Shown in pieces: positions 42,160 through 50,608 of a stretch of 64,000 bases of DNA. The notes beneath the pieces were generated by a model. That model ran no database searches. It was not told the origin of the DNA and saw only the letters and a list, made by a program, of their open reading frames with translations. Source of the stretch: Peredibacter sp045999315 (GTDB lineage: Bacteria > Bdellovibrionota > Bacteriovoracia > Bacteriovoracales > Bacteriovoracaceae); contig NZ_CP174607.1 in NCBI RefSeq assembly GCF_045999315.1, forward strand, positions 1,984,001 to 2,048,000. Reading direction: 5' to 3'. A program made the translations under genes and the position numbers. The stretch's first letter is position 1, and the number at the start of each line of letters is the position of its first letter.

Positions 42160-44448
42160 ATGAGTCGCATTTTTTCATTTTTATTGAGCTTTCAACTTCT
42201 GGTTGCGCCAATCAATGTGGCGTACGCAGAGTCTCAATCAAAAACTGAAACCACACAAAAACCAGCACCGGCAAAAACCACTGCAGAAAAGAAAGCAGAA
42301 GAAAAGGCCGCGGCCAAGGACTCGATTGCTAAAGGTGTGACCGACGCCGAAAGTTCTCAAACCAATCCTCAGTATGATTCAGAGTCTCAGCATCAGGGTG
42401 GATTTGGATTTTACTCTAAGCAAGTCCTTGCGATCTCAACCAGTATTATCGGGGGAAGTATCATCGAGCAATGTGCTCTTGGTGCAAAGATCCCCTCGAT
42501 CATTACCTTCATGGCAGGATCTCTGGTGTATATTGCCTCCGAGCTTTCTGGAGCAAAAGAGCAGAATGCTGATCATAACCGTCGCATTGAAGACATCAAA
42601 GTCATTGAACAGCAACTCAAGTCTCAGGGTGGGGAAGTTCAGAGGGCGATGCTTGAGCAACGCTTGAAAGAAGAAAAGGCCACTCGAGATTATTTCATTA
42701 AAAAACGTAATTGGATGATTGCTGTAACTGCCATTTATTTTACGGCCATGGCACTTGCACTTTCTGAAGAGGCCTCAGGGATCGCCGCTGGTGTCGCTTC
42801 CGGAACAATGGTGTGTGCAGGTCTTGCCGCTGCTTATGCTGCTGGTTGTGGACCTAAATATCCTGCTTGTTATGCCGCTCACTTTGCTGCTTGTCAGGCG
42901 TTAGCACCTCTTGGTTGGGCCGCTGTCATGCCTAACTTCGCGAACCCTGCTGCTCCTGCCGTTTCTTTAACCGCCTGTGCGGCCGCCACTCAATATGCTC
43001 CAGGATGTGCTGCTTACCATATGTCTTATCACGCGATTGCCTATGCCGGTTGTCAGCCAATTCCTGGCGTGAGTGGAATGATAATCGCCAAAGCGATCTC
43101 AATGGCCTATTCGACGGCCCTGACCCGCACCAGTGGTGCCAAATCCACAAGCTATATCGTGATGTTGGCGGGTCTTCTGATGTTCTTCGTGCCTTCGCTT
43201 CAGAGCATGGTCGTGGCGATGTATAACTATCCAATTCCTAGATCAATCACTTTTGGTATTTCGGCGGCCCTGGCCACTGCAGTTACGACTGGATATATGT
43301 CTCGTATTTCTGTTGCCGAAGAAAATATCAAGAAGCTTGAAACACTTCTGGCCCATTATCGTAAGCAGACTGATGATGATACGACCATTGGAGCAGACCT
43401 TGCTAAAAACCCTGATCAACCAACAACAAATGGAACTGAGTTTCAAGGTGTAGAGGTCAATCCTACAAAAGTTAATTATTCTAACAATAACGCCAGTACG
43501 TTGAAGCCAAATGAAATCAGAAAGCTTACGACTGACAACAAACCAATCAAATTAAACAGACCAAAAACTTGTATTTCAAATTCAGGTGGCAGTGTTGATT
43601 TCTCTGAGAAAGCATGTGCTACTCCGCTAAAAGTTTCCAGACCAACATTCACAGTGAAAAACAATAACGGTGATCTTATTAAGAACGCCGGGAATCTTAC
43701 GATTGATATGGCCCAGGCCGTGAGTGATGGTGATATTGATAAAGCGGATGCGATTGCGGGCCAACTTGGTAGCATGGCCTCAAAGATTAAAGAGACCGCT
43801 CTTAATTATCAAAAAGAAAAAAATGAAATCCTAAAGGCCGCTGGAATTAAATCAGAGGAAAGTGGCGAACTTTTGGATTATCAGAAACAGCTGAATGATC
43901 AAGTGGCCGCGATTCAGATGGATCTTGTTAAAGAGGCCCAGAAACATAAGCTTAATATTTCGGCGGCCGATCTTAATTTAGAAGATGGTGCTGCTTCTGT
44001 TTCAGATAAAACAAAAGCGGAAGAGTTAAAGATTGGAACAGTGGCGAGTACAAACATTGAGGCCATAAAAAACGACATTACTCCTGGAACTGAAGAATCG
44101 GGCATGGGAATGCCTGACGAGAAATCATTACTGGGAGATTATAAAGAAGACACCTCTGGGGCCGGCCTACCGACTGGCATTTCTGAAGAGGGAATGGATT
44201 CTTTATTCTCTAAACAAAATAGCGGAGAAATCACAGAAGACAATCCTTACGGTCTTTCGCCAGAGGCCCTGCGAGCTGCCCGTGCCAATGGGTATGCTCA
44301 GCTAGAGAACCGTGTGAAACGCTATGGTATCGAAGAGGACGGCATTAACTCTCTTAGTGATTCCTCAATCTTTAAACAGATATCTACTCGATATTTTATG
44401 AACTATTCGAAGATCTCCATCCGTCGCCAAAAGTCTGCTTCTCCCTAG
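42160..44448 (+). CDS. Membrane-protein family member A (unrecognised family)
   Basis: 762 residues. In order: signal peptide (about 1-24), Ala/Lys/Glu linker, hydrophobic hairpin (QVLAISTSIIGGSIIEQC, then FMAGSLVYIASEL), a Lys/Glu coil (about 133-185), a second hydrophobic pair beginning WMIAVTAIYFTAMALAL, a Cys-rich segment (about 215-300), two more hydrophobic helices (SYIVMLAGLLMFFVPSL; SITFGISAALATAVTTGYM), a short coil, then a hydrophilic C-terminal half. That half has KTCISNSGG...ACATPLKVSRP, DMAQAVSDGDIDKADAI and the tail SIFKQISTRY (44365-44394). Members B, C and D share parts of this plan. I do not recognise the family. The hydrophobic map suggests the C-terminal half faces one side of the inner membrane, which side is unclear. 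Confidence 0.7.
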   Translation: MSRIFSFLLSFQLLVAPINVAYAESQSKTETTQKPAPAKTTAEKKAEEKAAAKDSIAKGVTDAESSQTNPQYDSESQHQGGFGFYSKQVLAISTSIIGGSIIEQCALGAKIPSIITFMAGSLVYIASELSGAKEQNADHNRRIEDIKVIEQQLKSQGGEVQRAMLEQRLKEEKATRDYFIKKRNWMIAVTAIYFTAMALALSEEASGIAAGVASGTMVCAGLAAAYAAGCGPKYPACYAAHFAACQALAPLGWAAVMPNFANPAAPAVSLTACAAATQYAPGCAAYHMSYHAIAYAGCQPIPGVSGMIIAKAISMAYSTALTRTSGAKSTSYIVMLAGLLMFFVPSLQSMVVAMYNYPIPRSITFGISAALATAVTTGYMSRISVAEENIKKLETLLAHYRKQTDDDTTIGADLAKNPDQPTTNGTEFQGVEVNPTKVNYSNNNASTLKPNEIRKLTTDNKPIKLNRPKTCISNSGGSVDFSEKACATPLKVSRPTFTVKNNNGDLIKNAGNLTIDMAQAVSDGDIDKADAIAGQLGSMASKIKETALNYQKEKNEILKAAGIKSEESGELLDYQKQLNDQVAAIQMDLVKEAQKHKLNISAADLNLEDGAASVSDKTKAEELKIGTVASTNIEAIKNDITPGTEESGMGMPDEKSLLGDYKEDTSGAGLPTGISEEGMDSLFSKQNSGEITEDNPYGLSPEALRAARANGYAQLENRVKRYGIEEDGINSLSDSSIFKQISTRYFMNYSKISIRRQKSASP

Positions 44449-44563
44449 TTTCGAGAATTTTTGTTGGCAGATAATTCTACAGAGTTCTCCAGAATTTTCC
44501 GATACTTAAGCATTAATCATGATGGCGTTTAGCTGGTTCAATTAACCAAGATAAAATAATTGT

Positions 44564-46300
44564 ATGAAAAAATTATTTGCAGTCATTTTGAGTCTAAGTT
44601 TAATCATCGCTCCTGTGCCGGTGGCCCATGCTGGTGCTGGTGGTATCGCTAAGCAGATTCTCGGGATTGCTAACGGTGTAGTAGGAGCAGCGGTCATTAC
44701 GAAGTGTAAACTCGCTTCAACTCAGCCCTCTATCCTCATTTATATGGCCGGCAGTATTGTCTTCGTTGCTGCTGAAGTGGCCGGAGGTAAGAAAAAGACC
44801 AAAGATGTAGAGTCTCAGGCCCAAAGCTTGGATCAATTAAAAGCAAATATGAAAGAGGGTGGCGATTATCAAATGGCCGCCATCGAAGAACGAATTAAAG
44901 ACGAAAAATCAACTCTTTCATTTATTCAAAAGCGTCGTAAGTGGATGATGGCCACTAAAGCGATTTATGCAGCAGCAACTGCTATGGCCGCTCTGGAAAT
45001 TGTTATGCAATCCCCACCAATTTTTAAATCATGGGAAGCTGCTTGTATGCCTGATCAAAGCCATATGCCTATGGTCAGTGCAATCGGCTTGGCCTATGGG
45101 GCAGCAATGAGTTCAGGCGGTACTTTGAAAGGCTTTGCTATCAGTGCGGCCTTAGGCTTTGTTGTAAAAGAAGTTTTATCGAGAGTTGGTATTGGTGCTG
45201 AAATAGCAGATAAGGCCATTTCGATTTTAAGTACGGCCCCTGGTCGTATTGCTTTCTTTGCTGCGGCCACAGCATTGGTAATGATGATTGATAGCGAACT
45301 TGCGAAAGAAGAAAGTGAGTCTAAGAAGCGACTGGCTGACTTAGAAAAGGTCAGAGATGCATTCAAGGCCGCCAGTCAAACAACCACCCAACTTGCAGAA
45401 GGTTCTTCGACTGATAATGCAGCAGGGGCAAATGCCAATGGTACAGACGGTACAGATGGTACGGACCCTACTAAGAAGACTTATGAGATAAATAAGCTTG
45501 CTCAAGGAACAGAAGTCAAAAAACAATGTTTCTCTCGCGGAAGCGATGGGGCCATGAGCTATTCAGAGAATGGATGTAAAAATTCAATCAAGCTTGTTCG
45601 TCCTAAATTTGAAGCAAACATGAATCTTCCAACTCTAAAATCTGTTTCAAATCTTGCAACTGACATGGGTCAAGCTGTAGCTGATGGAGACATGGGTAAA
45701 GCAGACCTTGCGGCCGGTGAGCTTGCCAGCATGGCCAGTAGAATGGACGCTGTTAAAGACAGTCTCATGAAGAAAATAAATGATCAGATGAAAAAAGAAG
45801 GCAAGAAACCAATTGATGTGAATGCAGAATTACAAAGACAAGTAACAGCTCTTAACGATGCCATTAATAAGCAGACCCCAGGAGCTGGTAACTATACTGT
45901 GGCCGGTCTTGGAGATATGAGCTCGGCCTCGAAAGGTTCAGGTGAGGCCTCAGTATCACCAGTGGATACTGCCGCCAGTGATTTAAATGGAGAAGTGGCG
46001 AAGGCGGCAGAAGCTCCTGCTCAAGAAGTCACTCCAATTGGTTCAGAGGCCTCGGCCCTTAGCTCAATCACAGAAGACTCTCTTGGTGTGGCCAATGCTG
46101 AAGAGGCCCTAGGAATTTTGGGAGCGAAAAAAGCAGAATCAAATGAAATGAACTTCACGACCGCGCAAGGTGATATTTCAGGAGAGAGTGAATCATCAAT
46201 CTTTAAGCAGGTCTCAAATCGCTACTTCCTGAACTACAACAAGTTCTTCCAGCGTAAAGAGATCAATCCACCAATGGCGGCTCCTGCCCCGGCCAACTAA
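44564..46300 (+). CDS. Membrane-protein family member B (unrecognised family)
   Basis: 578 residues and the closest relative of member A in the window. Signal peptide (about 1-23), a hydrophobic hairpin QILGIANGVVGAAVITKC plus IYMAGSIVFVAAEVAG, a coil with IEERIKDEKSTLSFIQKRRK, WMMATKAIYAAATAMAAL, two further hydrophobic stretches, a second coil (KEESESKKRLADLEKVRDAF), then a hydrophilic half. The latter has KKQCFS...NGCKNSIKLVRP, DMGQAVADGDMGKADLAAG and SMASRM, aligning with member A, and the tail SIFKQVSNRY (46196-46225). It lacks the Cys-rich insert of A. It ends with an Ala/Pro-rich extension. Function unknown. Confidence 0.7.
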   Translation: MKKLFAVILSLSLIIAPVPVAHAGAGGIAKQILGIANGVVGAAVITKCKLASTQPSILIYMAGSIVFVAAEVAGGKKKTKDVESQAQSLDQLKANMKEGGDYQMAAIEERIKDEKSTLSFIQKRRKWMMATKAIYAAATAMAALEIVMQSPPIFKSWEAACMPDQSHMPMVSAIGLAYGAAMSSGGTLKGFAISAALGFVVKEVLSRVGIGAEIADKAISILSTAPGRIAFFAAATALVMMIDSELAKEESESKKRLADLEKVRDAFKAASQTTTQLAEGSSTDNAAGANANGTDGTDGTDPTKKTYEINKLAQGTEVKKQCFSRGSDGAMSYSENGCKNSIKLVRPKFEANMNLPTLKSVSNLATDMGQAVADGDMGKADLAAGELASMASRMDAVKDSLMKKINDQMKKEGKKPIDVNAELQRQVTALNDAINKQTPGAGNYTVAGLGDMSSASKGSGEASVSPVDTAASDLNGEVAKAAEAPAQEVTPIGSEASALSSITEDSLGVANAEEALGILGAKKAESNEMNFTTAQGDISGESESSIFKQVSNRYFLNYNKFFQRKEINPPMAAPAPAN

Positions 46301-46324
46301 TAAGTGCCAAGTTTCTAAGTCATA

Positions 46325-46352
46325 AAGGCCCCTCTAACAGGGGCTTTTTTAT
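46325..46352 (+). terminator. Rho-independent terminator after member B
   Basis: GCCCCT and AGGGGC enclose a CTAAC loop and are followed by six T residues and ATTG. It separates member B from member C, which therefore needs its own promoter or partial read-through. Confidence 0.75.
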
Positions 46353-46484
46353 TGTCTAACCACTTGAATTTTCAACGATTTGTCTCAGCTCAGGTAGGTC
46401 TAAAAAGTGATCAGATTTATAATTAAATCAAGATTTTAACTAAGTATCCGATAAGCCCAATAGGATATTTTAAAAGAGAATTTT

Positions 46485-47987
46485 ATGAATATGAAAACTC
46501 TGGCCGTCTTAGTGATTATGGGAATTTCTCTTTCTGCTTTTGCACAGGGAAATGGAAACAACAACGGCAATGGAAATAATAACGGTAATGGGAATCATCG
46601 TTTGCCAACGGTAACGAAGGCAGCTGAGTGTCACGCCACTTTAAAATTGCCAGCTGAAGAGCTCAAAACAAAGGCAGAAACTGATCCTTCCATTAAAGAG
46701 TGTATGATCCTAAAAAGCTTTGTGGATAAAGCACAGGGCGGAGACCTTCCTGATCAAGATGGACCAGTGTCTTCGATGAAAGGTGAAATTCAGTGTAAAA
46801 AGACCGCTGGTTATACAATGGATTTTGAGGCCTGTAAAACTGCTGCTTCGGCATTGAATTTTGTGGTGAACGCTGAAGCTGCGATGGAACTTCAACAACA
46901 AATCAGAACCGACGTTAAAAATACGAACATTCAGAAAGAAGCCAATAAAAAACTTGCACAAGGCGATGCTCAAACGGGAATGTTTGATGCGGCCATTGAA
47001 AGTAATAAACACCAAAAGCAAATGCAGCAAGAAAAAATGTTGGCCTTCTCAGCTGCTGTTGCGGCCCTAGGGACGACTTATGCAAGATGGCCTTCAGATA
47101 AAGATCTTTTTAAAAAGGCCTGTGAAGGAAATACTGATCAAAAAGCGTGTAAAGAAACGTTTGATAAAAACTTAGGCACAATTTCAATTAACAAAGATCA
47201 AAAGTCCGCTCTTATTCAGGCCATTACAATGTATACCGCCAAGGGCCTTGCCGCTGGTATTGCCATGAAACAATATGATACTTCGGCCAATACAGTTGAG
47301 AAGGCAAAGGCAGCAGTTGAACAAGAACCTGAAGACGTGATGGTTGCACGTTGTGCATTCAATCCCACTGATCCAGCATGTGCGAAACCTGGTAACCGTG
47401 TTGCCGGTGAATCTTATACCGGTGGTGATTTCTCATTCGGAAGCGGTTCTGGAAATAACTCTTTTGATATGGGCGCAGGTACAGGTGAGTTTGGTGAAGA
47501 AGGTGAAGCTTCTAATTTACCAACTGACACTGTGGCCGGTGTAAATTCTCCATTTGAAGATGAAGCAAAGAAGGCCAATGGCATTCTCGATCCGGCAGCT
47601 GCGGCTTCTGTGCAACCTGGTAGTGCTCCAGGAAGCGGAGGCGGTGGAGTTGGTGGTGGAGGCGGTGGTGGTTCAGCTTCACTCGGAAGTGACCTTGCTG
47701 CTGCTGAAAAAGATGGGGACAAAGAGGCGAGCTTAAAAGCAACCAAGGCCTCTGGTAACTATAACTCCGCTGGTGGTGGAGGCTTCTCAGCGATCAAAGG
47801 TGGTAAAGAAGACAAGAACCCATTTGCCAGTCTGTTTGATGCGAAATCAAGCGGTGGGATTGAAGAAGATCGTTCGATTGCTTCAGGTGATATTGATGGC
47901 GCGGCCTCTGGTCTGTTCCAAAAGATTTCGAAGCGATATGGACAAATTCAAGCTGACAAACGGATTGAAGCGAATAATCTAGAGTAA
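46485..47987 (+). CDS. Family member C: exported Gly/Asn-repeat protein with shared tail
   Basis: 500 residues. Signal peptide (MKTLAVLVIMGISLSAFA) and then a Gly/Asn repeat (GNGNNNGNGNNNGNGN). Residues 45-300 are helical with regularly placed Cys (AECHAT, KECMIL, IQCKK, EACKTA, KACEGN, KACKET, ARCAFN, PACAKP). A single short hydrophobic stretch (LAFSAAVAALGTTYA) is weaker than the helices of A and B. Glycine-rich linkers near 325-340 and 385-400 lead to the shared tail GLFQKISKRY (47910-47939). Only the tail and general style tie it to the family, so it is a more distant member. Its stop overlaps the thioesterase start (TAATG). Confidence 0.6.
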   Translation: MNMKTLAVLVIMGISLSAFAQGNGNNNGNGNNNGNGNHRLPTVTKAAECHATLKLPAEELKTKAETDPSIKECMILKSFVDKAQGGDLPDQDGPVSSMKGEIQCKKTAGYTMDFEACKTAASALNFVVNAEAAMELQQQIRTDVKNTNIQKEANKKLAQGDAQTGMFDAAIESNKHQKQMQQEKMLAFSAAVAALGTTYARWPSDKDLFKKACEGNTDQKACKETFDKNLGTISINKDQKSALIQAITMYTAKGLAAGIAMKQYDTSANTVEKAKAAVEQEPEDVMVARCAFNPTDPACAKPGNRVAGESYTGGDFSFGSGSGNNSFDMGAGTGEFGEEGEASNLPTDTVAGVNSPFEDEAKKANGILDPAAAASVQPGSAPGSGGGGVGGGGGGGSASLGSDLAAAEKDGDKEASLKATKASGNYNSAGGGGFSAIKGGKEDKNPFASLFDAKSSGGIEEDRSIASGDIDGAASGLFQKISKRYGQIQADKRIEANNLE

Positions 47988-48406
47988 TGAACGAAAATAT
48001 CCAATTTGAGTACGAGGTGCTCATCCGTGAATTTCACCTCGACAGCTTCGGCCATGTAAACAACGCCGCCTATGTGCAGTTGTATGAAGAGGCCCGCTGG
48101 GACTTTATTACCAAAAATGGATTCGGACTGGATTACGTGCAAAAGCACCAGATTGGTCCTGTCATTCTTGATCTTCAAGTGCGCTTTAAACGTGAATTAA
48201 AGAATCGTGAGACCATCAAAATTCTTTCTCGTGCAGTCGAGATTGTGAGTCCTAAAATTATGGTGCTTGAGCAGTCGATGATCAAGGCCGATGGAAAAGT
48301 CGCTTCAGAGGCCACGTTTACGGTGGGCTTCTTTGATATGAAAGAGCGGAAGCTGATTGCGGCGAATGATGATTGGTTAAGAGCTTGTGGAGTTAATGTA
48401 AAATAA
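47987..48406 (+). CDS. Acyl-CoA thioesterase (4HBT/YbgC-like hotdog)
   Basis: 139 residues in a hotdog fold. The family active-site segment DSFGHVNNAAYVQLYEEARWDF is present as D-x-x-G-H-V-N-N-x-x-Y, with the catalytic Asp. LQVRFKRELKNRETI is the next strand and VASEATFTVGFFDMKERK the last. Such enzymes hydrolyse acyl-CoA thioesters; YbgC is linked to the Tol-Pal envelope system in many Gram-negatives. The ATG shares its A with the stop codon of member C. The specific acyl substrate is not evident. Confidence 0.85.
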   Translation: MNENIQFEYEVLIREFHLDSFGHVNNAAYVQLYEEARWDFITKNGFGLDYVQKHQIGPVILDLQVRFKRELKNRETIKILSRAVEIVSPKIMVLEQSMIKADGKVASEATFTVGFFDMKERKLIAANDDWLRACGVNVK

Positions 48407-48436
48407 AAAGGGCCCGATTTCGGGCCCTTCGTTTTT
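48405..48436. terminator. Bidirectional rho-independent terminator
   Basis: Perfect ten-base arms AAGGGCCCGA and TCGGGCCCTT with a TT centre lie between the thioesterase gene and the convergent Pro-rich gene; A and T runs flank it. Confidence 0.85.
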
Positions 48437-48440
48437 GGTC

Positions 48441-49688
48441 TTAGTCGCAATACCCATCACTGTTTGCATCAGTGCAGGTATTTTCATAATCATCGCACAT
48501 GCCATCTCGATTGTTGTCTGAGCATGTGTTGTCATTTTCTGAACCGTAGTAATTATCATCGTAGCTCGGTGTCGTTGTATCGTATCCATAGTCACGATAT
48601 GTCTCAGAACAGAAGTAACGGTATTCATCCATCTGAGCATTTAAACGGTCACGCTCATAAGAACAAGAGTCATAACCAGTGTTACAGATTTGGTTCCAAT
48701 AAGTTTGAACCACTCGGTGATCATTTTGATCTACGAGTTGGTAGTTACAGTAATCGTTTGTTGAGTAACGGTATCTGTAACCATTGTACACATAGTAAGG
48801 GTAGTTATCGATTGTCCAGTAACCATTGTTGTAACCAGTCGCTGGATAGAAAATCCAGTGAGCGTAAACATAGTTTGGATGAGTACGATAAACATAAGTA
48901 TACCAGTCATAGGTACGGTAGTAACGAATTGTGCTGTAGTACGGAGTAGCGTAAGGAGCGTGATAGTACGTTACATAACGAACTGGTGTGTAACCATATG
49001 GACGGTGATAGTAACGAGTACCGTAGTTTGTTCGGATCGGACGATAAGTCACAACCGGACGACGAGTTACTGTTGTTGGTCTCGGTGGATTGTAACGAGG
49101 GCCCACTGGGCGATTGTATCCAGGAACGCGATATCTTGGAGCTGGGTTATAACGAGGCCCTGTCGGACGCGGATTCGGACGATACGTACCAGTTCCAGGA
49201 GTTGGTCTTGGAGTCGGTCTCGGAGTTGGATTATAGCGAGGACCAGTTGGACGAGGGGCCGGTGTATAACCGCCAGTAGTTCCTGGTCTAGGACGCGGAG
49301 CTGGGCGAGTTGTAGGTGTTCCCGGAGTCGGTCTCGGAGTTGGATTATAACGAGGTCCAGTTGGACGAGGTGCCGGTGTATAACCACCAGTTGTGTTGCC
49401 AGGTGTAGGACGTGGCGCTGGACGTGTTTCCGGACGACTTGGAGTTGGTCTCGAAGGCGTTGGGGTCGGTCTTGATGGAGACGGATTATAACGTGGACCA
49501 CGAGGAGTCGACGGTGGAGGAGTTGGTCTAGAAGGCGTTGTACGAGAAGGACCTGGTGACGGACGCGACGGACTTGGACGGCTTCCACCAGATGGTGGAT
49601 TGTAGCGAGGTCCACGAGTCTGGGCCTCTACATCTTGATGTACGACGAGCGTAGACAACAAGAATACGAACGCGGTTAATGTTTTCAT
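48441..49688 (-). CDS. Secreted Pro/Arg/Tyr-rich low-complexity protein
   Basis: 415 residues from the ATG at 49688 (GGAGAG upstream), with signal peptide (KTLTAFVFLLSTLVV). Residues 25-200 are degenerate repeats of Pro, Arg, Thr and Gly built on GPRYNPTPRPTP. Residues 200-330 are Tyr-rich (YYHRPYGYTPVRYVTYYHAP). The C-terminus has acidic Ca-binding-like segments (DNNRDGMCDD, DANSDGYCD) with cysteines, like thrombospondin type 3 repeats. I infer an extracellular or cell-surface protein. The opposite strand has long open frames here, which are products of the repeated composition. Confidence 0.7.
   Translation of the reverse strand: MKTLTAFVFLLSTLVVHQDVEAQTRGPRYNPPSGGSRPSPSRPSPGPSRTTPSRPTPPPSTPRGPRYNPSPSRPTPTPSRPTPSRPETRPAPRPTPGNTTGGYTPAPRPTGPRYNPTPRPTPGTPTTRPAPRPRPGTTGGYTPAPRPTGPRYNPTPRPTPRPTPGTGTYRPNPRPTGPRYNPAPRYRVPGYNRPVGPRYNPPRPTTVTRRPVVTYRPIRTNYGTRYYHRPYGYTPVRYVTYYHAPYATPYYSTIRYYRTYDWYTYVYRTHPNYVYAHWIFYPATGYNNGYWTIDNYPYYVYNGYRYRYSTNDYCNYQLVDQNDHRVVQTYWNQICNTGYDSCSYERDRLNAQMDEYRYFCSETYRDYGYDTTTPSYDDNYYGSENDNTCSDNNRDGMCDDYENTCTDANSDGYCD
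49080..49640. repeat. Coding repeats in the Pro-rich gene
   Basis: The DNA under the Pro-rich region carries imperfect repeats, several of about 130 bp, such as GTGTATAACC near 49263 and 49376 and the shared GGAGTTGGATTATA near 49222 and 49336. They reflect the Pro-rich amino-acid repeats and may vary in copy number between strains. Confidence 0.5.
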
Positions 49689-49927
49689 GACGTCTCTCCA
49701 TTCATGAGAAAGTAATTGATGATATTTTTGTACCGATTTCAAATGGGTTATTGAACGAGATTTTACTTACAGCGTTGATGACCACTAACGACAGCACTCT
49801 AAGTAAGTAGAAACATTAATGAAATGGAAGGGGAATAACTTCAAAAAAAATCTCACTAACTTCTTGTCATGTAAGAAGTATCAGATCGCACCCATAATTC
49901 GGAGTCACAATGACCCTGAAATAGATC

Positions 49928-50608
49928 TTAAGGAAGGTCTACGTTAAGAAAATAACGCTGAAATATCTCATCTGCGTTCTCGAGTAATTGCTCTTTAAGA
50001 AGAATGTCGCTTTCCTCAAGATTTCTTTTAAAGAGTGAGAAGGTGAAATTATCAAGGCAACGACGTGAGAGTGGGTGATAGCTAATGTGCCATCTCTCAG
50101 GAGAAACTCCTCCGCGATCAGTGGCGTAGGGACGATAAAATCCAAAAGCATTATTGGTGCTCATTCGTGAATCAAGCCATTCATGAAGCCTGGCCGATGG
50201 ACCTTCGCCCACAGTTTCGGAAGGGACAAGTTTTACTTCCTCCGCTGTTTGCGTATTTCCATCATAGACGTCTATATCTGTGCCCCAGTGATGACGTGAG
50301 CATCCTGGGAGCGCCGACCATCTGAGAATGGCCCACATGACTTCAAGCGGGGAGAGTTTAGAAAATTCTAACGGGCGTTCTTGATCATCAATTAGCTGAC
50401 GTTGCCCACTGGCCTTGAGATTCCAGATCTTCAATTGTCTTTCATAATCTCTAAAGGCGCTGATGACTTGCAGATCAAAACCTTCTTCCTTCGCTTCTTT
50501 TTGCAGTTGAAGAAAATCTTGAAGCATAAGCTTATGGATTAAAAACTTAGTGCCCGGAAGGGGCACTAAGTGTTCAGTTGTTTTTCCAAGTAGGATATCT
50601 ATGTTCAT
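49928..50608 (-). CDS. VanY-like D-alanyl-D-alanine carboxypeptidase (M15B)
   Basis: 226 residues. The LAS-family metallopeptidase residues are visible: ISAFRDYERQLKIW, SRHHWGTDIDVYD with the zinc His and Asp (S-x-H-x-x-G-x-x-x-D) and GGVSPERWHISYH with the catalytic Glu and second His. No signal peptide is obvious at the start. It would trim the terminal D-Ala from murein pentapeptides or cut related peptides; for a periplasmic target it would need another export route. Its ATG overlaps the stop of member D by one base (TAATG), so it is made with it. Confidence 0.82.
   Translation of the reverse strand: MNIDILLGKTTEHLVPLPGTKFLIHKLMLQDFLQLQKEAKEEGFDLQVISAFRDYERQLKIWNLKASGQRQLIDDQERPLEFSKLSPLEVMWAILRWSALPGCSRHHWGTDIDVYDGNTQTAEEVKLVPSETVGEGPSARLHEWLDSRMSTNNAFGFYRPYATDRGGVSPERWHISYHPLSRRCLDNFTFSLFKRNLEESDILLKEQLLENADEIFQRYFLNVDLP

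Noticed and set aside
42160..47987. Members A-C as conjugation (Tra/Trb) or type IV secretion proteins
   Set aside because: No VirB/Tra ATPase, coupling protein, relaxase or pilin gene is nearby, and no Tra-type motif is visible.
48464..49475. Long plus-strand open frames opposite the Pro-rich gene
   Set aside because: They arise from the repeated composition; the products are Ser/Arg/Thr low-complexity without a start signal, while the minus frame has a signal peptide and ribosome site.
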